Shown here in pieces: positions 9,401 through 16,045 of a DNA stretch of 64,000 nt. Every line of letters begins with the position of its first letter. The first letter of the stretch is position 1. The position numbers and the translations under genes are program-made. The DNA lies in contig NZ_CP041406.1 of NCBI RefSeq assembly GCF_014905135.1, positions 1,054,001-1,118,000 of the forward strand, in the 5' to 3' direction. Source of the DNA: Sulfurimonas paralvinellae (GTDB lineage Bacteria; Campylobacterota; Campylobacteria; Campylobacterales; Sulfurimonadaceae). Under the pieces are notes generated by a model that saw nothing but the letters and a program-made list of their open reading frames with translations, did not search any database and was not told the DNA's origin.

Positions 9401-10908
9401 AAGTCTGTAAAATTTCTCTGTTTTTGAGAGAATGCGGCAAGCGGCGTATCGTCACCCATAGATCCAACTGCCTCTTTAGAGTCATTTATCATCGGTTCAA
9501 TTACCTGCTCGACGATCTCTTCAGTGATGTTGTAAAACTTCTGTTTTCTTACAAGCGTATCTTCATCCATTGCTTCTGCTTCGCTGTACTGCTCTTCAAC
9601 ATGCTCTTGCAGATAAATCATATGTTCATTAAGCCATTTCATATATGGATTTGAAGATTTTAGATAGTCATCTATTTGATTTGATTTGAGAATTTTTCCA
9701 TATTTAAGGTCAAGCCCGATCATTTCGCCAGACTGCAGTCTTCCACGCTCTTTGATCTCATCTTCGTTAATATCAATAACACCATACTCTGATGCGATAA
9801 GAAGGTTGTTCTCATGCGTGATGATGTATTTTGAAGGACGCAATCCATTTCTATCAAGAGCACATCCGATATAACGGCCGTCTGTCACAGAGAATGCTGC
9901 CGGACCGTCCCATGCTTCAAATACAGTTGAAAAGTATTCATAGAATGCACGAAGTTCCGGGTCCATATGCGGAGCATTCTGCCATGCTGAAGGAATAACT
10001 GCACGAACTGCTTTGAAAAAGTCCATACCGTTGACAAGCAAAAACTCTAAAAAGTTGTCAGCTGAAGCCGAGTCCGAAGCACCAGGTTGTAAAATTGGGA
10101 GAAGTCTCTCTATCTCTTCGGCAGAAAAGACCTCTGATTTAATAGACTCTGATTTAATAGCGACATTAATTCGGTTCCCCTCAACCGAGTTTATCTCACC
10201 ATTATGCGCAACAGCTCTAAAAGGCTGAGCAAGACGCCATTCAGGGAGCGTATTTGTAGAGAATCTCTGGTGGAAAAGTGAAAAAGATATCTTGAACGAT
10301 TCATCTTGCAGGTCTTCATAGAACTCTTTAATATGCGTCGGCATAACAAGTCCTTTATAAGAGAGAACACGTGAACTCATAGAAGCTATATAAAAATCTT
10401 TGTCATCAACAAGCTGATGCTCAGCCTCTTTGCGTGAAAGATACAGAAGTGCATCAAATCTGTTTGTTGCCATAATTGAATTAGGCACAATAAAAAGTTG
10501 AATGATATTTGGAAGTGTTTCCAGTGCCTGTTCGCCAAGTGCATTTGTATTAACAGGTACGACACGGCGAAGGACGACTTTAAGATCGTTGTTAGCACAG
10601 ATATCCTCAACAACATCCAAATTTTTCAGATCTTTTGTAAATACAGATGCAACGGCGAACTGCTTTGAGAGCTCTACTCCATTTTCACAAGCTATTTTAC
10701 GAATAAACTCTTCCGGCATACCAAGAAGAAGTCCGCTTCCATCCCCCGTTTTTCCATCTGCTGCAACAGCACCGCGGTGCATCATACGCTCCAGTGCAGT
10801 AATAGCATCATTTAAAACCTTACGTGAAGGCTTGTTGTCAATGTTGGCAACAAGACCAAAACCACAGTTATCTTTAAACGATCTCAATAAATCATGATGT
10901 TCAACCAT
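6469..10908 (-). CDS. gltB: Glutamate synthase large subunit
   Basis: About 1,479 residues, the usual size. The chosen ATG at 10908 has GGGAG just upstream; a TTG 12 bases earlier is less likely. A short propeptide precedes Cys15 (in DNCGFG), which becomes the N-terminal nucleophile of the class-II glutaminase domain after processing. Further on come the FMN/2-oxoglutarate domain (SNSGEGGEDKARF, then ISGGDGGTGAAPL) and the 3Fe-4S cysteines in CKMLRICHVNKC. The C-terminal GxGG-repeat beta-helix (GANDY... HGGKIII... GGNTCLYGATGGKLY) is complete. It is the promoter-proximal gene of gltB-gltD and diverges from recO. The TGCGTGAG octamer found elsewhere is absent here. Confidence 0.97.
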   Translation of the reverse strand: MVEHHDLLRSFKDNCGFGLVANIDNKPSRKVLNDAITALERMMHRGAVAADGKTGDGSGLLLGMPEEFIRKIACENGVELSKQFAVASVFTKDLKNLDVVEDICANNDLKVVLRRVVPVNTNALGEQALETLPNIIQLFIVPNSIMATNRFDALLYLSRKEAEHQLVDDKDFYIASMSSRVLSYKGLVMPTHIKEFYEDLQDESFKISFSLFHQRFSTNTLPEWRLAQPFRAVAHNGEINSVEGNRINVAIKSESIKSEVFSAEEIERLLPILQPGASDSASADNFLEFLLVNGMDFFKAVRAVIPSAWQNAPHMDPELRAFYEYFSTVFEAWDGPAAFSVTDGRYIGCALDRNGLRPSKYIITHENNLLIASEYGVIDINEDEIKERGRLQSGEMIGLDLKYGKILKSNQIDDYLKSSNPYMKWLNEHMIYLQEHVEEQYSEAEAMDEDTLVRKQKFYNITEEIVEQVIEPMINDSKEAVGSMGDDTPLAAFSQKQRNFTDFFKQKFAQVTNPPIDPIREKVVMSLNTGFGEVHNILDEIPSHAHRLKSISPIITKEKLEVLKSFGDKKSPSYQSFYQNETFSTAYEGNLREALDMLVAQIIGSVKNDGTRIVILDDADFGPTKKTIPMAMAVGRVNFALLKAKIRHLVSIIAVTGEVVDSHSAAVLIGYGVSAIYPNLLFATAINQLKRKKNTDIAVHEALKSVHTAINGGLLKIMSKMGIATIASYRNSGLFDVMGLSREIVEDCFESSNCVIPGLSYEDIDERLEKFHRSAFKNDGFKKIFPLNIGGFYKFYTGQEHHDFGPAVIHAIHKMASSGKTEDFEALKKLVNGRGLKMIRDFLDIKSDRKPIDISEVEPKEAIFKRFASAAMSLGSISPEAHETIAIAMNRIGGQSNSGEGGEDKARFSTERVSKIKQVASGRFGVTPAYLRSAEEIQIKVAQGAKPGEGGQLPGHKVTPLIGKLRHTVPGVTLISPPPHHDIYSIEDLAQLIFDMKQVNPKARVAVKLVSTVGVGTIAAGVAKAYADKIIISGGDGGTGAAPLTSIKFAGNPWELGLSEAHNALKANNLRGLVELQTDGGLKTGLDVVKAALLGAESFAFGTGVLTIVGCKMLRICHVNKCSVGIATQNEKLREEFFKGHVDQVINYFTLLAEDVRSIMAELGYKTMEEMIGRVDLLKAKEDEFAKKFDFSAILHKEEGVNTHQQPFNPPFDDNAFEKDVLKEAYVAIKHPEHPIRINREICNLNRSFGALVSGEIAEYYGDTGLKPDTIKINLEGVAGQALGAFLINGVSIYLKGVANDYIGKGMHGGKIIITSKNEGETYSAGGNTCLYGATGGKLYISGSVGERFAVRNSGAFAIVEGTGDNACEYMTGGVVVILGRTGINFGAGMTGGISFVYDKEHSFIENVNGELVEAVRIDTDEGDEARHYLKRLLKDYVVETGSKKAQELLNNFRVEVRNFWLVKPKNLTKLPLNLENGD

Positions 10909-10999
10909 TTTCACTCCCAAATTTTCAAATTTTATGTAAAAAATTTTACAGTTTAATCTCTTTTTAAAGAAACTTAGTCTATTTAGACAAAGTGAGTTT

Positions 11000-11005
11000 A
11001 TTATA
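11000..11005 (-). promoter_or_regulatory. Candidate -10 box for gltB-gltD
   Basis: On the minus strand TATAAT lies about 92 bases upstream of the gltB start in the 178-base divergent gap with recO. No good -35 is seen at 17 bases. The long leader could hold regulation, but I see no named riboswitch or strong hairpin in it. Confidence 0.4.
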
Positions 11006-11026
11006 CTGCCTTTTAGTTTAAGTTAG

Positions 11027-11032
11027 TATAAT
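11027..11032 (+). promoter_or_regulatory. Candidate -10 box for recO
   Basis: TATAAT lies 55 bases before the recO start, back-to-back with the gltB -10 box only 21 bases away. The -35 region (TACTGC) is poor. The two promoters would compete for polymerase. Confidence 0.4.
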
Positions 11033-11086
11033 ATGCATTCATTTATGAAAATAATTTTAGTAAGATGTGTATAAAGGAAGCAGTGT

Positions 11087-11704
11087 TTGAAAGGTTTTAT
11101 CATAAGTCTTAACCGTGTTAAAGAAGAAGATCTGATAGTTACAATTTTATCAAACGGGAACTTAGAGACGCTTTATAGATTTTATGGAGCACGTCACGGC
11201 GTCATCAATCTTGGCTTTTTGATCGATTATGAGATCGAACCATCCTCTAAAAGTACAATCGGACGCTTGAAAGATGTCATTCATATCGGCTATCCGTGGA
11301 TAAACAATCATGAACAACTGAGACTTTGGCAGAGCTTTAGCGGACTTTTCTACCGACACCTCAAGGATGCAGAAGATATCGGCTCTTTTTACTATGAACT
11401 TTTAGAGCATGCTTCCCAGGAGTGGAATAGACAGAACCCAAAAAGAGTAGCAATAGAGAGTTATGTAAAACTGCTTGAACAGGAGGGTCGCCTTCATCAG
11501 GACAAATATTGTTTTTTATGCTCACGCAGACTTGAAGAAAATATTGCCCTTATTCGGGCATATCTGCCGACACATCCTAACTGCTCACATACCTATGCCA
11601 TCAACGCAAAAGGACTTTATGAACTCTATGAAAACAAATCTTCTCTTTTTTTAAATGACAAAGAGATCGATCGACTCTGGAATGTTCTTATGGAAGGGTT
11701 ATAA
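11087..11704 (+). CDS. recO: RecO recombination/repair protein
   Basis: RecF-pathway mediator that loads RecA on SSB-coated single strands. The 205 residues fit the shorter Campylobacterota form. It has an N-terminal OB-like part with KGFIISLNRVKEEDLIVTIL, and a C-terminal cysteine cluster, CFLCSRRL, with a later Cys in THPNCSH, resembling the RecO zinc site. The start is TTG with AGGAAG six bases upstream; no in-frame ATG is near. It converges on magIII with a six-base overlap of their 3' ends. One copy of the TGCGTGAG octamer lies inside (11521). Confidence 0.8.
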   Translation: MKGFIISLNRVKEEDLIVTILSNGNLETLYRFYGARHGVINLGFLIDYEIEPSSKSTIGRLKDVIHIGYPWINNHEQLRLWQSFSGLFYRHLKDAEDIGSFYYELLEHASQEWNRQNPKRVAIESYVKLLEQEGRLHQDKYCFLCSRRLEENIALIRAYLPTHPNCSHTYAINAKGLYELYENKSSLFLNDKEIDRLWNVLMEGL

Positions 11705-12023
11705 CTTCACTTTTTTATTATATTCCACTATCATGCCGTGAAACAGTGCAAAAGTTTCAAAGATTTGCTCTTTTGGAATAACCTCACGCAATCCCGACTC
11801 CAAATACTCTTTGTAATCATCATACTCTTTAAATTCTATCTCAAATCTCTTCAAAAGCCGTTTTGTGTAGCTGTCAACAACCACCTCCTCACGCAGACAC
11901 CCGTAGCATAGAATTGCATCAGCACTCTCTTTTCCTATCCCTTTTTGCTCCAGCAGCCATTTGCGTGAGACCTCTTGTCCAAAAGTCTCAAAGTTTTTAA
12001 ATTCATCTTTAATATTGCGTGAG
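11521..12023. repeat. Densest cluster of the dispersed octamer TGCGTGAG
   Basis: Five copies in about 500 bases: CTCACGCA at 11521, 11783 and 11888, and TGCGTGAG at 11962 and 12016. One is in recO and four are in magIII. They fall in different reading frames and both orientations. The window holds about 32 copies by my hand count, against roughly one expected from base composition. See the finding on a possible uptake signal. Confidence 0.8.
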
Positions 12024-12301
12024 AGCTGTAAAAGCCGAGGAGCTTTTTGATTGTAAAATCCGCTTGGTCGAATCTTCTCTTTTAGTTCAATTTCATCCAG
12101 TGTCAAGAAGCTTTCAAGTGTTAAAAATCCTTCTAGATTTTTCAGAGACTTTTCAACATTTTTCCAGGTGGTATTTTGTGTAAGAACAGCACTGACCACT
12201 ACTTCAAAAGTTCCTGCATTCGGCCACCATAGCGGTGGTGAATTTTGTAGCAGATCCTCTTTTCGTAAAAACTCATAAATTTCCGCTACAATTTTTGACA
12301 T
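11699..12301 (-). CDS. magIII: 3-methyladenine DNA glycosylase, MagIII type
   Basis: Helix-hairpin-helix/GPD glycosylase of 200 residues that removes 3-methyladenine from DNA. It follows the Helicobacter pylori MagIII sequence closely: PPLWWPNAGTFEVVVSAVLTQNT, then RPSGFYNQKAPRLL, then LLEQKGIGKESADAILCYG with the HhH, then VVVDSYTKR with the catalytic Asp, and FHGMIVEYNK at the end. It has no C-terminal 4Fe-4S cysteine loop, as expected for MagIII and unlike endonuclease III. It overlaps recO end-to-end by six bases and is followed by a methyltransferase gene seven bases upstream in the same transcript. Confidence 0.9.
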   Translation of the reverse strand: MSKIVAEIYEFLRKEDLLQNSPPLWWPNAGTFEVVVSAVLTQNTTWKNVEKSLKNLEGFLTLESFLTLDEIELKEKIRPSGFYNQKAPRLLQLSRNIKDEFKNFETFGQEVSRKWLLEQKGIGKESADAILCYGCLREEVVVDSYTKRLLKRFEIEFKEYDDYKEYLESGLREVIPKEQIFETFALFHGMIVEYNKKVKL

Positions 12302-12308
12302 GAAATTG

Positions 12309-12866
12309 CTAACAGGATCTTTTTTGCGCTACAAGCGAAGCTACACGGGTTTTCTCCCCACGAAGATTGATATCATCATGTTCTTCATAGTAGATAATAT
12401 CAAGACTTATAAATGTATGCAGCAATTCATTTTTGCGTAGTAAATATTCTGGGTTTTGAGGATTATCAAAATCTCCGTGAGCTATGATAAATGTCTCAAA
12501 AATCACTAAACCATCTGGCTTCAATGCCTCTTTTATCTGATGATAAAAACGACGGTTGAGATAGTTCATATTGACAACAAGATCATACTTGTTCTTTTCT
12601 AAATTATACTCATCGAGATCAGCCTCTATTTTATGAATATTTGGCTCATCTCTCACGCAAGAAAGTGCATAATCACTCAAATCAACTGCATCCACTTCAA
12701 AACCTTTCTCGGCTATAAAATGTGTATTTCTACCCTGCCCGCATGCGATATCTAAAGCACGTCCTTTATTTGCCAGATCTATATATTTTTCAATAATCGG
12801 CTCAACATAATCACGAAAAGGCTTCTCTTTATATCGAATATTCCATCTCTCTTTATCTTCTATCAT
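12309..12866 (-). CDS. Class I SAM-dependent methyltransferase
   Basis: A 185-residue Rossmann-fold methyltransferase. Motif I is ALDIACGQGRNTHFIA near residue 38, followed by the acidic end of strand 2 (VDAVDLSDYAL) and a motif IV-like YDLVVNMNYL. The overall pattern resembles TehB-like and small-molecule methyltransferases; the substrate cannot be told. It sits between nspC (eight bases) and magIII (seven bases). Confidence 0.8.
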   Translation of the reverse strand: MIEDKERWNIRYKEKPFRDYVEPIIEKYIDLANKGRALDIACGQGRNTHFIAEKGFEVDAVDLSDYALSCVRDEPNIHKIEADLDEYNLEKNKYDLVVNMNYLNRRFYHQIKEALKPDGLVIFETFIIAHGDFDNPQNPEYLLRKNELLHTFISLDIIYYEEHDDINLRGEKTRVASLVAQKRSC

Positions 12867-12874
12867 TCTTTCTC

Positions 12875-14029
12875 CTAACTCAATCTGTTTTTATAATCTT
12901 CATAACCAAATTCACGAATCAGCTCTACAGTACCATCTCTGCGTTTGATGGCAAGAGACGGCAGCTTTATACCGTTAAAAGTTGTATTTTTCACAAAGGT
13001 ATAGTGAATCTGATCTTCAAAAATGAGAGTATCGCCAACTTTTAAAGGTTTATCAAAAGAGTAATCTCCCATGATATCACCGGCAAGACAGGTATTGCCA
13101 CCTAATCGATAAGTGTACTTTTTCTCACCGGCTTCACCCGCACCCCTCACTTCGGCACGATAAGGCATCGCCAAAGTATCCGGCATATGTGCTTCAGCCG
13201 ATGTATCCAAAATAGCTATGTTCATACCGTTTTTAAAAGTATCAAGTACACTTGAGACCAGATACCCAGTCTCCCAGCCGACAGCTTCACCTGGTTCAAG
13301 ATAAACATCTATATTATTATATTTTTTCTTAAATTCTTTGATTATCCAAATAACTCCATCAACATTATAGCCTTTTTTTGTTATATGATGCCCTCCGCCA
13401 AAGTTAACATACTTCAAATTTGGCAGATATTGTGCAAATTTTTCCTCAAAACTCTCAAGAACTGCCTCCAAAGCATCAACATCTTGCTCGCAAAGTGCAT
13501 GAAAATTAAGTCCATCTACCTGTTTTAGGGATTCTTCATCCATATTTTCCAATGTTGTACCGAGTCTTGAATAAAGTCCGCATGGATTATAAATATCAAC
13601 AGGCGAAGATGAAACTTCAGGATTGACACGTAAAGAAATATCTATTTTTGGATTTATTTCTTTGACTTTACAAAGAAATTTCTTTAATTGATTTGGAGAA
13701 TTAAAAACAATATGATCAGAGATGGAAGCTATCTCTTCTATCTCACTCTCTTTAAAAGCGGGTGAGTAGGTATGGACCTCTGCGTGAGGATTGAATTTGC
13801 AAAACTCTTCTCGTGCCAGTTTTGCTTCATAGAGTCCACTTGCTGTACAGCCCTGCAGATATTTTGATACCAACTCGAAAGTAGACCACATCGCAAAACC
13901 CTTCAGAGCTAAGATCACTTTTACCCCGCTCTCTTTTTGCACCCGATCCAAAATCTTAAGATTGTTTTCTAAGAGCTCCTCTTCACAGAGATAATAAGGC
14001 GTCTCTAGTTCTTTAGGCTGATTCTTCAT
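12875..14029 (-). CDS. nspC: Carboxynorspermidine/carboxyspermidine decarboxylase
   Basis: PLP-dependent fold-III (alanine-racemase-like barrel) decarboxylase that makes norspermidine or spermidine from the carboxy form. Start chosen at ATG 14029 (sequence MKNQPKELETPYYL), because the GTG 42 bases upstream lies deep in the HDOD gene and would add an unconserved tail. With this start PLP Lys is residue 43 in ILALKGFAMWS. Further signatures are NFGGGHH, YLEPGEAVGW and GNTCLAGD with the catalytic Cys of the partner active site. Its enzyme partner, the carboxynorspermidine dehydrogenase, is two genes upstream in the same run. Confidence 0.93.
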   Translation of the reverse strand: MKNQPKELETPYYLCEEELLENNLKILDRVQKESGVKVILALKGFAMWSTFELVSKYLQGCTASGLYEAKLAREEFCKFNPHAEVHTYSPAFKESEIEEIASISDHIVFNSPNQLKKFLCKVKEINPKIDISLRVNPEVSSSPVDIYNPCGLYSRLGTTLENMDEESLKQVDGLNFHALCEQDVDALEAVLESFEEKFAQYLPNLKYVNFGGGHHITKKGYNVDGVIWIIKEFKKKYNNIDVYLEPGEAVGWETGYLVSSVLDTFKNGMNIAILDTSAEAHMPDTLAMPYRAEVRGAGEAGEKKYTYRLGGNTCLAGDIMGDYSFDKPLKVGDTLIFEDQIHYTFVKNTTFNGIKLPSLAIKRRDGTVELIREFGYEDYKNRLS

Positions 14030-14858
14030 ACTTTTTTCGTATCCTGTTGGCAACTGTTTCAAAATCTTCACTGCTTAGACCCATTTGAGCGACTTTTGCA
14101 GCAGCTTTTTGTATAGAGGCATCTGTCAAAACTTCTTTGAGATTAATAGCCGTACGAATGACATCTATCGCTTTGATATACTGCGAAAAGATTGCATCAA
14201 CCTCTTCATCATACTCTGATTCATTTCTGTCAAGGTTTTTCAAGACTATCGAGTAAATCGGTGTCAAATTCCAGTGTTCAAAGAGTAATGCACTCAGATA
14301 ATAAGAAGTAGTCGATAAAAACTCCTGCTCAAACTTCGGAATATTCTCACAAGCTAAAAAGCCTTTTCTATACTCTTCACGATAATCACTACCCATCAAC
14401 TCTTTTGAAATAATGATCTTGCCAGACTCCATAATAAGTGCTAAAGATGTCAGTATATGCGTGTCATGCAGATCGATCTTTGCATACCACTGCATCATTA
14501 ACGAGCTCTGCAGGATACACATCTCATTGAACTGTGCATTGTTAAAGCCGTATATCGTCGTATCTGCCGTTAAATGCTGCGATATGGCATAATGAATAAC
14601 AAGTGAGTATATCTGCTGTGTCCCTAAAAGTGTCACTGCCTGCGAAATAGAGGATATTTGGCTTCTAAAACCATAATAAGGTGAATTTATTGTCTTTAAG
14701 ATATTTGCCGTAAGCATAACATCCGCTTCTATCATACGAATCAACTTTCTTACATCAACATTTCGTGCTCCATTGGCATAGAGTCCCTGAATAACCATTG
14801 CAACTTTAGAAAGCGGCGGCATATCATCAATGTTTTTAACTAGATCTTCATAGGTCAT
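14013..14858 (-). CDS. HDOD-domain signalling protein
   Basis: A 281-residue protein that is one HDOD domain. It has the conserved opening DMPPLSKVAMVIQGL, the D-x-x-L segment IEADVMLTANILKTINSPYYG, then ISSISQAVTLLGTQQIY. HDOD domains look like HD hydrolases without all the metal residues and act as scaffold or signal modules. The gene is inserted exactly between the two polyamine genes: its stop overlaps the nspC start by 17 bases and its start is two bases after the dehydrogenase stop. That tight placement suggests a role linked to polyamine supply, but this is inference from position only. Confidence 0.85.
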   Translation of the reverse strand: MTYEDLVKNIDDMPPLSKVAMVIQGLYANGARNVDVRKLIRMIEADVMLTANILKTINSPYYGFRSQISSISQAVTLLGTQQIYSLVIHYAISQHLTADTTIYGFNNAQFNEMCILQSSLMMQWYAKIDLHDTHILTSLALIMESGKIIISKELMGSDYREEYRKGFLACENIPKFEQEFLSTTSYYLSALLFEHWNLTPIYSIVLKNLDRNESEYDEEVDAIFSQYIKAIDVIRTAINLKEVLTDASIQKAAAKVAQMGLSSEDFETVANRIRKKYEESA

Positions 14859-14860
14859 AA

Positions 14861-16045
14861 CTACTCCAACTCTTTAATCTTCCAAGGAAGTCCTTGCTTG
14901 TTGAGTTCATCCATGAACGGATCCGGATCGAACTCTTCCATATTATGCACACCCTCTTTATACCAGATCTTCTCAAGCATCAGCTTTGCACCTATCATGG
15001 CAGGTACACCCGTTGTATACGATACCGCCTGAGATTTCACCTCTTTGTAGCATGCTTCATGGTCGCTTACCTGATAGATGTATATTTTTCTCTTCTTGCC
15101 GTCTTTTATGCCTTCTGCAACAATTCCGATGTTCGTTTTTCCCTTTGTACGAGGTCCCAATGAAGCCGGATCTGGAAGTAGTGTCTTTAAGAACTCCATT
15201 GGAATAATCTTTTGTCCTTTATGTTCAACCGGTTCTATACCAAGCATGCCAACATTCTCCAAACACTTCATATGCGTGAGATAACTCTCGCCAAAGGTCA
15301 TGAAAAATCGGATGCGTTTGAGTCCTTTGATATGCTTCACAAGCGATTCCATCTCTTCATGATAGAGCAAATAACTATCTTTTGGACCAACTTCAGGATA
15401 GTCCCAGACCATTTTTATCTCCATCGGCTCTGTCTCTATCCACTTACCGCTCTCCCAATAACGCCCGTTAGCACTTACCTCACGTAGATTGATCTCCGGA
15501 TTGAAATTCGTTGCAAAAGGATAGCCGTGATCACCGGCATTACAATCAAGTATATCGATTGTGTGAATTTCATCAAAGTAGTGTTTTTGGGCATACGCAC
15601 AAAAGACATTTGTCACACCAGGATCAAAACCACTACCAAGCAGTCCCATAATACCCGCTTCAGCGAAAGCTTCATCACGAGCCCACTGCTCTTTGTACTC
15701 AAATTTCGCCTCATCAGGATGCTCATAATTCGCTGTATCGAGATAATCGACACCACACTCTATACAGGCATCCATAATACTCAAATCCTGATACGGCAGT
15801 GCTACATTGATGACAATATCTGCTTTATACTCTTTAATCAGCTCTACAATCTCCTGAACATTGTCTGCATCAACAGAAGCTGTTTTTATTACTACATTAG
15901 TAATCTCATCTGCAATCACTTCACATTTGGATTTCGTTCTGCTTGCCAGCACAATCTCTCCAAAAACATCTGCATTCATCGCACATTTATGTGCGACAAC
16001 ACGACCAACACCGCCTGCACCAATAATTAACGTTGTTTTTTTCAA
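14861..16045 (-). CDS. Carboxynorspermidine dehydrogenase (saccharopine dehydrogenase family)
   Basis: 394-residue NAD(P)H enzyme that condenses aspartate semialdehyde with a diamine (putrescine or 1,3-diaminopropane) to give carboxy(nor)spermidine, the substrate of NspC. The N-terminus has the Rossmann motif LIIGAGGVGRVVAHKCA, and the middle has GLLGSGFDPGVTNVFCAYA, typical of this branch of the saccharopine-dehydrogenase family. Co-location with nspC identifies it as the polyamine enzyme rather than lysine metabolism. It overlaps the patatin gene start region by four bases (start 16045, neighbour stop 16042). Confidence 0.9.
   Translation of the reverse strand: MKKTTLIIGAGGVGRVVAHKCAMNADVFGEIVLASRTKSKCEVIADEITNVVIKTASVDADNVQEIVELIKEYKADIVINVALPYQDLSIMDACIECGVDYLDTANYEHPDEAKFEYKEQWARDEAFAEAGIMGLLGSGFDPGVTNVFCAYAQKHYFDEIHTIDILDCNAGDHGYPFATNFNPEINLREVSANGRYWESGKWIETEPMEIKMVWDYPEVGPKDSYLLYHEEMESLVKHIKGLKRIRFFMTFGESYLTHMKCLENVGMLGIEPVEHKGQKIIPMEFLKTLLPDPASLGPRTKGKTNIGIVAEGIKDGKKRKIYIYQVSDHEACYKEVKSQAVSYTTGVPAMIGAKLMLEKIWYKEGVHNMEEFDPDPFMDELNKQGLPWKIKELE

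Noticed and set aside
14030-14071. Longer nspC start at GTG 14071
   Set aside because: It would extend nspC 59 bases into the HDOD gene with residues not matching the family, while ATG 14029 begins right before the conserved ETPYYL region.
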